From NCBI GenBank assembly GCA_002398845.1, contig DHBY01000035.1, forward strand, positions 1 through 37,733: a stretch of DNA of 37,733 nt, in the 5' to 3' direction. Positions within the stretch are counted from its first letter, which is position 1. Each line of letters opens with the position of its first letter. The notes below the pieces were generated by a model. It was not told where the DNA came from and did not search any database. It worked only from the letters and a program-made list of their open reading frames with translations. This DNA comes from Firmicutes bacterium UBA4916 (GTDB lineage: Bacteria > Bacillota > Clostridia > Tissierellales > Tepidimicrobiaceae). The translations under genes and the position numbers were made by a program. Shown piece by piece: positions 1 through 7,257 of the stretch.

Positions 1-79
1 TTTAAGTGCTAAACTTCTGCATAACAGATTGATAAGTAACATATAATGTATTATACTGTATATTAAAGAGGGGGATATT

Positions 80-625
80 ATGAATGAAGTACAGCCAATT
101 AGAGATAAAAATAAAATAGAAGAAATGAAAATTGAGTTACTAAAAAATTGTTATAGAGATTTCATATTATTTTTGGTAGGGATAAATACAGGATTAAGAA
201 TAAGCGATCTATTAAAGTTAATAGTTGAAGATGTTAAAAACAAAACTCATATTATATTAAAGGAACAAAAAACAGGAAAGATTAAGAAGTTTTTTATAAA
301 TAGTCAATTAAGAGAGGAAATAGATAAATATATTCAAGGTATGGAGGATAAAGAATATCTATTTAAGAGCCAGAAAGGAAATAATAAACCTATAAGCAGA
401 GTACAAGCATATAGAATATTAAATAATGCTTCTGAAAAAACTGGTCTTAAAGAGATAGGTACTCATACTTTAAGAAAAACTTTTGGGTATTGGCATTACC
501 AACAATACAAAGATATTGCTTTATTGCAAGAATTATTTAATCACTCAGCACCATCAATAACATTAAGGTACATAGGTATTAATCAGGATATTATGGATAG
601 GACAATAGAAGATTTTTATTTATAA
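80..625 (+). CDS. Short tyrosine recombinase/integrase (catalytic domain only)
   Basis: Site-specific DNA recombinase of the XerC/D-like tyrosine family, 181 residues. All expected active-site positions are visible: Arg40 in GLRISDLL, a Lys in the beta-hairpin near residues 64-67, His129 and Arg132 in THTLRKTFG, His155 in LFNHS and the nucleophile Tyr164 in LRYIGI. Usual integrases are 290-400 residues with an N-terminal SAM-like core-binding domain. This one starts almost directly at the catalytic domain, as many small clostridial recombinases do, so it need not be truncated. The start has the SD GAGGGGG about 7 bases upstream. It sits next to a block of conjugative-element genes and could be that element's integrase or resolvase. 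No attachment site could be identified at the window edge. The family assignment is firm; its role in the element is inferred. Confidence 0.88.
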   Translation: MNEVQPIRDKNKIEEMKIELLKNCYRDFILFLVGINTGLRISDLLKLIVEDVKNKTHIILKEQKTGKIKKFFINSQLREEIDKYIQGMEDKEYLFKSQKGNNKPISRVQAYRILNNASEKTGLKEIGTHTLRKTFGYWHYQQYKDIALLQELFNHSAPSITLRYIGINQDIMDRTIEDFYL

Positions 626-662
626 AAAGGTAATATTAATTATTAAATTAATATTACCTTTT
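625..662. terminator. Bidirectional hairpin terminator between integrase and Spo0E-like gene
   Basis: A perfect 17-base inverted repeat (625-641 and 646-662) with a 4-base ATTA loop. It overlaps the integrase stop codon and lies immediately after the stop of the convergent Spo0E-like gene. The arms end in A/T runs, so it can terminate in both directions. Confidence 0.8.
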
Positions 663-663
663 C

Positions 664-849
664 TTATTTATTATATTTAATTTTGAATGTAATAAATTCA
701 TTTATTAAGTGATCCAACTCTATACTAATAGAAAGAGTTTTGTCTGTAGAATTATCAGACTTAATTAATTGATGGAGTTCATTTCTTTTAACTTTTATCT
801 TTTCTTCAATATTTGTTAATTGCTGTAAATAGTCTAGGTCTTTATCCAT
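664..849 (-). CDS. Spo0E-like aspartyl-phosphate phosphatase
   Basis: A 61-residue protein with the two-helix pattern of the Spo0E family. It has IEEKI...RNELHQLI followed by the signature region SIELDHLINEF, matching the family's S-x-E-L-D-x-L-I core. Family members dephosphorylate Spo0A~P and so delay sporulation, acting in the cytoplasm. The length is typical. The gene begins 9 bases after the TTRAP-like gene's stop and has no clear SD of its own, so translation is probably coupled to it. It lies between a recombinase and conjugative-element genes, so it may be element cargo acting on host development. It could instead be an ordinary chromosomal paralogue at the element border. The family call rests on the motif and the short helical layout. 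Confidence 0.72.
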   Translation of the reverse strand: MDKDLDYLQQLTNIEEKIKVKRNELHQLIKSDNSTDKTLSISIELDHLINEFITFKIKYNK

Positions 850-858
850 AGTTGAAGT

Positions 859-1098
859 TTAATCAGCCCTTTTTTCTATAAAAGCTTCATTAAGGGTATT
901 TTCTAAATCTAAAGTTAAAAATTCTTCATCATCAATTTTCTTTAATTTAATAGCTGTAGTATTCATTAATTCCTTTAGATCCTTTTCTTCCACATAATTA
1001 ATATTAGATAGTATTCTATTAATTGTAGAAGCTCTATTAGGTTCTATTCCTTTATAAATACTTATAATACTTCTTTCATCAATATTAAAGGTAATCAT
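859..1098 (-). CDS. TTRAP-type 'transposon-transfer assisting' small protein
   Basis: A 79-residue protein starting MITFNIDER. It resembles the TTRAP family (transposon-transfer assisting proteins) of clostridial conjugative elements, which typically begin M-x-F-x-I-x-E-x-x-L-I-x-I-Y. They continue with a segment like NRILSNINYVEEKDLKELMNT and then a Lys-Leu-x-x-Met/Ile-x-D-E-E-F stretch, seen here as LKKIDDEEF. Their molecular function is not established. I chose the ATG at 1098 because AAAGGAG lies 8 bases upstream; a longer frame from a TTG at 1116 would place that SD inside the coding region. The gene is followed closely by the Spo0E-like gene and preceded by an unusual structured leader (1117-1170). 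The family call is from memory of the pattern. Confidence 0.6.
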   Translation of the reverse strand: MITFNIDERSIISIYKGIEPNRASTINRILSNINYVEEKDLKELMNTTAIKLKKIDDEEFLTLDLENTLNEAFIEKRAD

Positions 1099-1116
1099 TT
1101 TATTAGCTCCTTTCAA

Positions 1117-1170
1117 TGTAACCCAATTTTTATCCAGGTATCGACCTGCAGGTCTTTAATTTGGGTTACA
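1117..1170 (-). promoter_or_regulatory. Nested inverted repeats in the leader of the TTRAP-like gene
   Basis: A perfect 10-base inverted repeat, TGTAACCCAA at 1117-1126 and TTGGGTTACA at 1161-1170, encloses a shorter repeat set. CAGGT (1135-1139), ACCTG (1144-1148) and CAGGT (1149-1153) are arranged so that the middle ACCTG can pair with either neighbour. The left and middle copies form a 5-bp stem with an ATCG loop, and the middle and right copies lie in the 12-base palindrome GACCTGCAGGTC (1143-1154). On the minus strand the outer arm ends a few bases before the SD of the TTRAP-like gene. It could be an RNA switch, an operator or a recombination site; the sequence does not decide. The rest of the gap to 1327 shows no gene. 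Confidence 0.45.
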
Positions 1171-1327
1171 AATATAAAATATTTAGTTAAATGCTTTTCA
1201 GCTGCTTAATGACTATTGTTACAACACTTGCAATGTAGCCATGCAATACCATTAAGACATTGCTTAAAGTCGCTTAGAATTGATTTTAAAAGGTCTGTTT
1301 TTATATAGTTTAACATTATTGCTTAAT

Positions 1328-2683
1328 TTATAGCTGATGATCCTTATTTTTGGTTATTTTGCTTTTTTCTTGATTATTATTTCTTTTTTCTGCTTCTGCT
1401 ATGGCATTTTTAAATCTATCTTCCATTGATATTTTTTTAGGTGGAGATTTATAGTGATTTCTTTCTTCTAAGAAATTCATTTGTTTATAAGATACACCAT
1501 CATATAATTTAATATCAATTTTATCTATAAGATTAATTCCTACAAGTTTACTTTTTGAACTAATATCTTGAATTTCATTTATTCTATCAATATTAGTTGA
1601 AGATGGTAAACTTTTATCTTTTGTTGCTAGAGCATAAGAATTACTATCATGTAAAATAGCATTTTTCATTATAAAAGCTATTTTATCATCATTAGATAAA
1701 TTTTCAGGAATTATGGAACTATTTATTATTTTATTTTTAGTATCAAGAAACATAACAACATCTATTTTATCCATGTTTTTATATTTATCATTAACATAGT
1801 CCTGAAGATCATTAGGTTCTCTTATTTTAGGCGAAGCTAAATAAGAAGCATTATTGTATCTTAGAGAAATATCTTTTAACATATTTACAGAATTTATATC
1901 TTTTTCTTTATTTAGGTGAAGCTCTGGGGATTGTATAAAATTTTTTACAGTTGTTTCTCTTAAAATATTTTTTAACTCTGTTTTTGGTATTTTTGTAATT
2001 TTATTTAATAAACTAGAAAACTTTTCAACATCTTTTTTATAAAGGGTTTTATGAAATTTATTTGAGGTTTTTTCAATAGTTGTATCAGCAACTATATGTC
2101 CCTTTTCTTTAAAAGAATAATAATCATTTTTACCTATAATAATGTGATCTAAAACAGTTATATTAAATAGTTTCCCTACATTTTCAAGTCTTTCTGTAAT
2201 CCTCAAATCCTCATTACTTGGAGCTGGCTCTCCAGATGGGTGGTTATGGGATAACACTATCTTGTCAGCTTTATATATCAATGCTTGTTTAAACACATCT
2301 CTAGGGTGGACTATAGAAGCATTTACAGTACCAGTAGATATGGTTTCTATTCCTAACAGCTTATTTTCCTTATCTAAAAATGCTGTTAAAAAATATTCTT
2401 TGTCGAATTTTGAATAAAAATGACTATCTAAGTAATCTACCATATCTGTTGTCTTTTCAAATTTATACTCTTTATAATTAGATACTCTACTATAAAAACT
2501 ATTTAATTTCAGCAAATTTTTAAGATTTTTTAATTGATTTTGTGTAATATCCATTGTTTCAGGGTGTTCAAATAAGTTAGATAAATCATTAGATGTTAAA
2601 TATTCCTGAATTTTATTTTTTGGAATTTTTGTAAATTTACTAAGGCTTTCAATAAACTTTTCATTAGGCATAGTAAATATCAC
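1328..2683 (-). CDS. Tandem RadC-like JAB domain protein, second JAB copy lacking its catalytic motif
   Basis: A 451-residue protein made of two RadC-like units. Unit 1 (about residues 1-195) has a helical N-lobe and a JAB/MPN+ domain with Glu113 (GIETIS) and the metal-binding HNHPSG at 146-151. Unit 2 (about 215-402) repeats the N-lobe (KITKIPKTELKN against KFTKIPKNKIQE) and the JAB fold (VVMFLDTKNKII against LTAFLDKENKLL), but TKDKSLPSS replaces the metal motif. RadC-type JAB proteins are common on conjugative elements and phages; their reaction remains unclear, with a zinc hydrolase or nuclease role proposed. The C-terminus (415-451) carries the ISMEDRFKN...EAEKRN tail shared with two neighbours. 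The start may be the GTG at 2683 or an ATG at 2671. Either overlaps the upstream gene's stop, implying translational coupling. Confidence 0.82.
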   Translation of the reverse strand: MIFTMPNEKFIESLSKFTKIPKNKIQEYLTSNDLSNLFEHPETMDITQNQLKNLKNLLKLNSFYSRVSNYKEYKFEKTTDMVDYLDSHFYSKFDKEYFLTAFLDKENKLLGIETISTGTVNASIVHPRDVFKQALIYKADKIVLSHNHPSGEPAPSNEDLRITERLENVGKLFNITVLDHIIIGKNDYYSFKEKGHIVADTTIEKTSNKFHKTLYKKDVEKFSSLLNKITKIPKTELKNILRETTVKNFIQSPELHLNKEKDINSVNMLKDISLRYNNASYLASPKIREPNDLQDYVNDKYKNMDKIDVVMFLDTKNKIINSSIIPENLSNDDKIAFIMKNAILHDSNSYALATKDKSLPSSTNIDRINEIQDISSKSKLVGINLIDKIDIKLYDGVSYKQMNFLEERNHYKSPPKKISMEDRFKNAIAEAEKRNNNQEKSKITKNKDHQL

Positions 2684-2906
2684 TCATTTCTATTATCAAT
2701 TCTTTTAAATTTCTAATTTCTTCTATAGCTTTCTTATCTTTTATAAATCTTTCAGGATAATCTAACAATTCTACTACTTCACTTTCAGTTGTAATATTAA
2801 GATTTAATTTCTGTTCTAATAAATTTTCAATTATATCTAGTGTTTGTTTTACACTACTATCATCTAAAATATCCCTTTGATCTGGATTTGGTATATCATA
2901 TTTCAT
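2664..2906 (-). CDS. Hypothetical protein, 80 residues
   Basis: A small acidic protein with no family I recognise. It begins MKYDIPNPDQRDILDD and is otherwise mostly predicted helix (VKQTLDIIENLLEQKLN...AIEEIRNLKELIIEMSD). The SD GAGGGGG stands about 9 bases before the ATG. It is tightly packed: its SD abuts the stop of the upstream 193-residue gene, and its 3' end overlaps the start of the RadC-like gene by up to 20 bases. It is therefore almost certainly part of the same transcript as the ArdC-like and RadC-like genes. No Cys, His cluster, signal peptide or membrane segment is visible. Its existence is supported by spacing and SD; no function can be offered. Confidence 0.6.
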   Translation of the reverse strand: MKYDIPNPDQRDILDDSSVKQTLDIIENLLEQKLNLNITTESEVVELLDYPERFIKDKKAIEEIRNLKELIIEMSDIYYA

Positions 2907-2920
2907 AATAATTGCCCCCT

Positions 2921-3502
2921 CTATAATTGATGTTCTTTAGGTTTTGACATATCTGGCTTTACATCACTATTTCTTTTTTCTGCTTCTTTTACAGCTTGTG
3001 AAATCTTATCTTGAATAGATGTTTTGGTGTTTTTTTGTTCTAGATAATCAGACATTTCAAATTTATGGTTTAGCCAATCAATACAATCATCTAAGTTATC
3101 AAATTCTTCTACAAAAGCATTTCCACCTGTATTATCAATAGCAACATATAAATCATTATCTTTATAATAAAAGCTTCCTAAAGGTTCATATTCTGCATGA
3201 GAGGATAAAGGGGAAGAATTTAATATTTTTGAAGCTTTTTCTTTATCTATTATTTCAATATTGTCGAATTTTGTATATCTATAATTATCCTCAACAGAAA
3301 TATCATATAATATATCTTCAAACTCACTATTGAGAAGGTGCATATCATCATTACTTATAAATTTCTCATAAGTCTTATTAAGATGATCCTCATTATTTAT
3401 ATTTTCTTCTATTGAGATTAAAGCTTTTACAAAATCTTTATAATTATTATCTATAAACTTACTTAAAGAAGCTTTAATTTCATCATAATTACTATTATTC
3501 AT
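2921..3502 (-). CDS. Conjugative-element protein of unknown function with shared C-terminal tail
   Basis: A 193-residue acidic protein. The N-terminal two-thirds is helical. A segment around residues 105-150 (YYKDNDLYVAIDNTGGNAF, then VEEFDNLDDCIDWLN) resembles a motif often found in small proteins of clostridial conjugative elements, in which a short beta segment is followed by 'EEF.t.eeC..WL'. The C-terminus (TSIQDKISQAVKEAEKRN ending in EHQL) matches the tails of the adjacent RadC-like and ArdC-like proteins. The start ATG has AAAAGGAG upstream. It lies 15 bases after the ArdC-like stop and 14 bases before the next gene, so it is in one operon. No catalytic residues are recognised. The tail and placement suggest it works with the two neighbours, but this is inference. 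Confidence 0.68.
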   Translation of the reverse strand: MNNSNYDEIKASLSKFIDNNYKDFVKALISIEENINNEDHLNKTYEKFISNDDMHLLNSEFEDILYDISVEDNYRYTKFDNIEIIDKEKASKILNSSPLSSHAEYEPLGSFYYKDNDLYVAIDNTGGNAFVEEFDNLDDCIDWLNHKFEMSDYLEQKNTKTSIQDKISQAVKEAEKRNSDVKPDMSKPKEHQL

Positions 3503-3517
3503 ACCTTTTCACTCCTT

Positions 3518-4888
3518 TTATCGTTGATGTTCAAATTCTTTAGTATGTTCTTGTTCACCTATACTACTATTCCTTTTTTCTGCTTCTGCTCTAGCATTTT
3601 TAAATCTATCTTCCATAGATATTTTATTTCTATCAGGTTCTTTTTCTTTGTCTAAATCAATTTCTCCATCAAAGACTATATTATCTAACATTTCTCTTTT
3701 TCTTCTAGCTTCTCCATGATTTATATTTTGATTTAGGTCTTGTTGAACTTCAAAAGAAGGTAATTTAACAAATCCAATATCATCTATATAATAAGCTTCT
3801 GGTTTTATTTGATTGTCTATTACAATTACATCACTAACAGAAAGACTTCTACCTCTATAGTCGGTAGGTAGGGTTGTATTAAATTCAACAAAAATATCTT
3901 CCAAAGTTCTATTTTTAAATAAATTGCCTTCATAAACTTTAGTGTAATTACTTGATTTAGGTTCTAAATTTTGGTTTTCTAAATCTTTATAATTTAAAAA
4001 TCTAATACCTCTAAAGTCTTTTCCTTCTGGTATTTGATATATTGAAAAAGAAGTTTTTTCTTCAATTTTATGTTCTAAAGTTATTTCTTTTTCTATATCT
4101 TTTGAAGTTTCAATTTCTATATTTTTTTCTTTTTGCAACTCTAATAATTTTTCATCTATTCTATCTATTAATTCATTTGCTTGTTTTTGGATTGTTTCTA
4201 GGGAGCTTTGAAGTTCCTCTAATTCTCTGCTACTACTCCAACTGGCAAGATACCCAAAGCTATAATCAGAAGTATCTATTCCATAATGATTAGATACCAC
4301 AAAAGCTGTACTTTCAGCTTCAATTTCCCTTGTTCTACTATCCTTTTTTTTAGATTGTTCTATTTCTGGAACATGGAGATCTGCATGGGTAATTTCATGT
4401 ATAAGTGTTTTTATATTTTGGACTTCACTCATACCATTATTTATAGCAATTTTTTTATTTAGGTAATCGCAATAGCCTTTAGCACCACCCTTTATATCCT
4501 CAAATTCTACTTTATACCTAGATACTGACCCTATAGCATTGAAAAGGTCATTGTAAGCTTCTACAGAGCCATCTAGTTCGTTAATAAGCTGTGGTAAAGG
4601 TTCGCCTTTTGTTTGTGATACATCAAAAACATTTACAGGGGAAAAAGCAGGTATTAAAACTTTTCTTTTTTCGGTTTTTATTTCTCCATTAACATCAAAA
4701 ACAGGGTTTCCATTCTTATCCTTTACCTGTACTGTTTCTGTTCTGTGGTAAGGAGTATAACCTAATATTTCTATTCCTTTCTCCCCTCTTTGAACCTGTC
4801 TTTTAAATTTTGTTCTCCATGCTTGATAACCTGCTACATATGTAGCATCTGGTTTTTGGGAAGCTATTAATAAACCTGAATTATTCAC
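3518..4888 (-). CDS. ArdC-like antirestriction metallopeptidase plus YodL domain, N-terminus lost to IS
   Basis: Residues 6-95 match the ArdC N-terminal ssDNA-binding domain (LLIASQKPDATYVAGYQAW, GEKGIEILGY, PVNVFDVSQTKG). Residues 110-210 form an ImmA/IrrE-like zinc peptidase with HEITH at 164-168 and a downstream Glu in REIEAEST. A coiled segment (225-275) leads to a YodL domain (about 280-385: FSIYQIPEG...LEDIFVEFN...SLSVSDVIVI). The C-terminus has the ISMEDRFKN...EAEKRN tail. ArdC proteins protect incoming DNA from restriction. The family normally has about 30-60 residues before 'NN.LLIA', but here the frame runs into the IS end, where the GTG at 4888 is IS sequence without an SD. The gene is therefore 5'-truncated and its own promoter is lost. 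It was probably first in a leftward operon continuing to the RadC-like gene. Confidence 0.8.
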   Translation of the reverse strand: MNNSGLLIASQKPDATYVAGYQAWRTKFKRQVQRGEKGIEILGYTPYHRTETVQVKDKNGNPVFDVNGEIKTEKRKVLIPAFSPVNVFDVSQTKGEPLPQLINELDGSVEAYNDLFNAIGSVSRYKVEFEDIKGGAKGYCDYLNKKIAINNGMSEVQNIKTLIHEITHADLHVPEIEQSKKKDSRTREIEAESTAFVVSNHYGIDTSDYSFGYLASWSSSRELEELQSSLETIQKQANELIDRIDEKLLELQKEKNIEIETSKDIEKEITLEHKIEEKTSFSIYQIPEGKDFRGIRFLNYKDLENQNLEPKSSNYTKVYEGNLFKNRTLEDIFVEFNTTLPTDYRGRSLSVSDVIVIDNQIKPEAYYIDDIGFVKLPSFEVQQDLNQNINHGEARRKREMLDNIVFDGEIDLDKEKEPDRNKISMEDRFKNARAEAEKRNSSIGEQEHTKEFEHQR

Positions 4889-5043
4889 AACAATTTAATA
4901 ACATACCATCAGTAGCTTGTATTCACTATGGTTTACGACTTTAAGCTTTTCACTTAATAAGTGAAAATAAAACTATAGAAAAAAAGCTCCAACTTTGTTA
5001 AAATGTAGTTACCATACATCACTAAAACAAAGGAGGAACTCTT

Positions 5044-6363
5044 ATGCCTATCGTAACTAATTTTCAATTAAAAAGCAATAATAAAATCAAAATTAATTTT
5101 AATGGTGGTGATTTATCTTCTGATTCTGGACTACTTCTTATTAAAGAATTTGCCGGAAAAATCGGCTTACATAATCTTGTTAAAAAAATATTTAAAACAA
5201 CTGACTCATCAATTCGTAATCATAAAGATCATGAAAATCTATTACAAGTAATTTATCAAGTTCTAGCAAGATATTTCAATGATAATGATGCTGATGAATT
5301 AACTGATGAACCTGTTCTAAATACTATTCTAGATAAAGACGGTTTAGCTTCACAGCCGACATTATCAAGATTTTTCAACCGTATGGATGATAAAACTCTT
5401 GAGCAATTTAATGAAATTTTACAGACTCTGAGAAAATATATCTACAGTTTTAATAATCCTGAAATGGTACTTCTTGATTTAGATTCTACTCTACTTAAAA
5501 CCTATGGTAAGCAAGAAGGTGAAAATTTCAACTTCCACTATCAATCAAGGGGATATCATCCCTTAATGTGTTTTGATGGTTTAACAGGTGATTTGCTTAA
5601 AGCTGAACTCCGAAATGGATCCGCTTATAGCAGTACAGGTGTTGTAGATTTTATGAAACCAGTATTAGATGAATATTTTAATGATTATCCAGAGACTGAT
5701 CTTTATTTTAGAGGGGATAGTGGATTTGCCACTCCAGATTTATTCATACAATGTGAAAGAAATAGAGTTTCTTATGCTATTCGATTAAAAGCAAACCAAA
5801 ATCTTTATAAATTATCTCAAAGTGCTACTGAATCACTGGATGAATTAACAGTAGATAATAAGTTAGATTACAAGGTGGTTTATGGTGAATTTTACTACCG
5901 AGCAGCTAGTTGGGATTATCCTAGACGAGTTGTAATAAAGGTAGAAAAACCATCAAATCAATTTACCTATCAATATACTTTTATTGTCACTAATATGAGT
6001 TTAACCCCTTTTGAAACTATTAAGTTTTATGCCAATAGAGGCACGATGGAAAACTTTATCAAGGAATGCAAACTTGGTTTTAATTTCAACTCAACTAGTA
6101 GTAGGGATATGATTGTAAATGAAAACCGTCTACAAATGCACATCCTAGCCTACAATTTATTTAACTGGTTTAGAAGGCTAGTTCTACCTGAGAGCATGAA
6201 TAAAATGATGATAGATACTATTCGCTTAAAGTTAATAAAGATAGCTGCAAAAGTTATTCGTTCAGGAAGATACATTATATTTAAACTTTGTAGCAGTTGC
6301 CCATACAAAAAGGAGTTCTTTGAAACCTTTGAAAACATAAGAAAAATGCCTCAGTTAGAATGA
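5044..6363 (+). CDS. IS1380-family DDE transposase
   Basis: A 439-residue transposase of the DDE superfamily (IS1380 group). Visible landmarks are the first Asp in VLLDLDSTLL (D145/D147), the second in YFRGDSGFA (around 224), and the Glu of the Y-(2)-R-x-x-x-E-x-x-x-K/E signature in YANRGTMENFIKECK (around 338). Length is full for the family and no frameshift is visible, so it may be active. It would cut at the two 15-base ends of the element. The ATG at 5044 is preceded by AAAGGAGG about 7 bases upstream. Codon usage and AT content match the surroundings. The start and ORF are secure. Confidence 0.93.
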   Translation: MPIVTNFQLKSNNKIKINFNGGDLSSDSGLLLIKEFAGKIGLHNLVKKIFKTTDSSIRNHKDHENLLQVIYQVLARYFNDNDADELTDEPVLNTILDKDGLASQPTLSRFFNRMDDKTLEQFNEILQTLRKYIYSFNNPEMVLLDLDSTLLKTYGKQEGENFNFHYQSRGYHPLMCFDGLTGDLLKAELRNGSAYSSTGVVDFMKPVLDEYFNDYPETDLYFRGDSGFATPDLFIQCERNRVSYAIRLKANQNLYKLSQSATESLDELTVDNKLDYKVVYGEFYYRAASWDYPRRVVIKVEKPSNQFTYQYTFIVTNMSLTPFETIKFYANRGTMENFIKECKLGFNFNSTSSRDMIVNENRLQMHILAYNLFNWFRRLVLPESMNKMMIDTIRLKLIKIAAKVIRSGRYIIFKLCSSCPYKKEFFETFENIRKMPQLE

Positions 6364-6456
6364 TTTAGAGTTGGACCTTGAAAGTTTCAGAATTAAAAAT
6401 AGTGATTACAGGATAGCTATGTCCATTTTCAGATGAAAATCATCATATGTTGATCT

Positions 6457-6484
6457 TTGAAACTTTTGAAAAGTAGTTTATGTT
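6457..6484 (+). promoter_or_regulatory. Possible outward promoter at the right end of the IS
   Basis: TTGAAA at 6457-6462 and TATGTT at 6479-6484 are separated by 16 bases and point out of the IS towards the YgjP-like gene. IS1380 elements such as ISEcp1 are known for outward promoters. The match is ordinary for such AT-rich DNA, so this is weak. Confidence 0.25.
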
Positions 6485-6552
6485 ATTTTAAGTTAAATTA
6501 AAGTTCTGTGAATAATTCAGGTTTATTAGTAGAAAGTCAAGAGGAATATTAA

Positions 6553-7257
6553 ATGGAAAAAATTTTTATAAATGATATAGAAATAGAATTAACCAAAAAG
6601 GACATAAAAAACATTCATCTATCAGTTCATCCACCTAATGGAAAAGTTAAAATATCAGCTCCAAAAAAAATGTCTGATGATGCTATTAGGCTATTTGCTA
6701 TATCCAAATTATCTTGGATTAAAAAGCAAAAATCAAAGTTCAAAAATCAAGAAAGGCAGACAGAAAGAGAATTTGTATCTGGAGAAAGTCATTACTTTTT
6801 AGGCCAACGGTATTTATTAAATGTAGTATATAGCAATAAAAGACGACAAGGGGTAGAAATTAGAAATAAAAAATATATAGATTTATATGTAAGGGAAAAC
6901 TGTCCTACCTATTTAAGAAAAAGGGTAATGACAGAATGGTATAGAAAAAAGTTAAAGGAAATAATTCCTCCATTAATAGAAAAATGGGAGCCCATAATTG
7001 GAGTTCAGGTTAATGAATTTGGAGTAAAAATTATGAAGACTAGATGGGGCACTTGCAATCCTACTGCTAAAAGGATATGGATAAACTTAGAATTAGCAAA
7101 GAAAAATCCAATTTGTTTAGAATATATAATAGTCCATGAAATGGTACATTTACTAGAAAGGCACCATAATGATAGATTTAAAGCTTATATGGATAAATTC
7201 ATGCCTAATTGGAAAAGTGTAAAAATGGAACTAAATGGGTTGATATTTGGAGAATGA
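6553..7257 (+). CDS. YgjP-like zinc metallopeptidase (DUF45/WLM, SprT-type)
   Basis: A 234-residue cytoplasmic protein of the YgjP/DUF45 family. The N-terminal half is a beta-rich domain (IHLSVHPPNGKVKISAPKKM). The C-terminal half is a minimal gluzincin core: TRWGTCNP, then HEMVHLLERHHNDRF with the HExxH zinc motif and a downstream His. Members are proposed zinc peptidases and are often encoded beside type I restriction hsdR genes. Full length. The SD AGAGGA lies about 7 bases before the ATG. The bases just before the ATG are the end of another rightward frame (reading LLVESQEEY then TAA directly followed by ATG), so this gene was translationally coupled to an upstream gene now replaced by the IS. 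Transcription may come from the IS end; see the regulatory entry at 6457-6484. Confidence 0.85.
   Translation: MEKIFINDIEIELTKKDIKNIHLSVHPPNGKVKISAPKKMSDDAIRLFAISKLSWIKKQKSKFKNQERQTEREFVSGESHYFLGQRYLLNVVYSNKRRQGVEIRNKKYIDLYVRENCPTYLRKRVMTEWYRKKLKEIIPPLIEKWEPIIGVQVNEFGVKIMKTRWGTCNPTAKRIWINLELAKKNPICLEYIIVHEMVHLLERHHNDRFKAYMDKFMPNWKSVKMELNGLIFGE

Larger units (their letters stand above)
4875..6521 (+). mobile_element. IS1380-family insertion sequence, about 1647 bp
   Basis: The ends are perfect 15-base terminal inverted repeats, CCTGAATTATTCACA at 4875-4889 and its complement at 6507-6521. Length and a CCT-beginning end fit the IS1380 family (compare ISEcp1). One transposase gene fills the centre. 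A 10-base inverted repeat with 1-base centre at 4947-4967 lies in the leader and could limit read-through transcription into the transposase. The inverted match continues outside both ends for 11 more bases with one mismatch (4864-4874 and 6522-6532), and no direct target duplication is seen. The flanks are the middle of an ArdC-like gene on the left and the end of an unrelated rightward frame on the right. So the copy is not a simple insertion. Confidence 0.85.

Noticed and set aside
1..79. Attachment site of the integrative element
   Set aside because: No tRNA end or repeat matching another place in the window was seen; the other element end is probably outside or deleted.
4042..4293. Rightward 83-residue hydrophobic ORF
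   Set aside because: It lies wholly antisense inside the ArdC/YodL gene and is the Phe/Leu-rich mirror of its Lys/Glu-rich linker; no SD.
4886..4888. GTG at the IS end as the true start of the ArdC-like gene
   Set aside because: No SD upstream and the first codons are IS terminal-repeat sequence; family comparison shows residues missing, so it is a truncation and not a native start.
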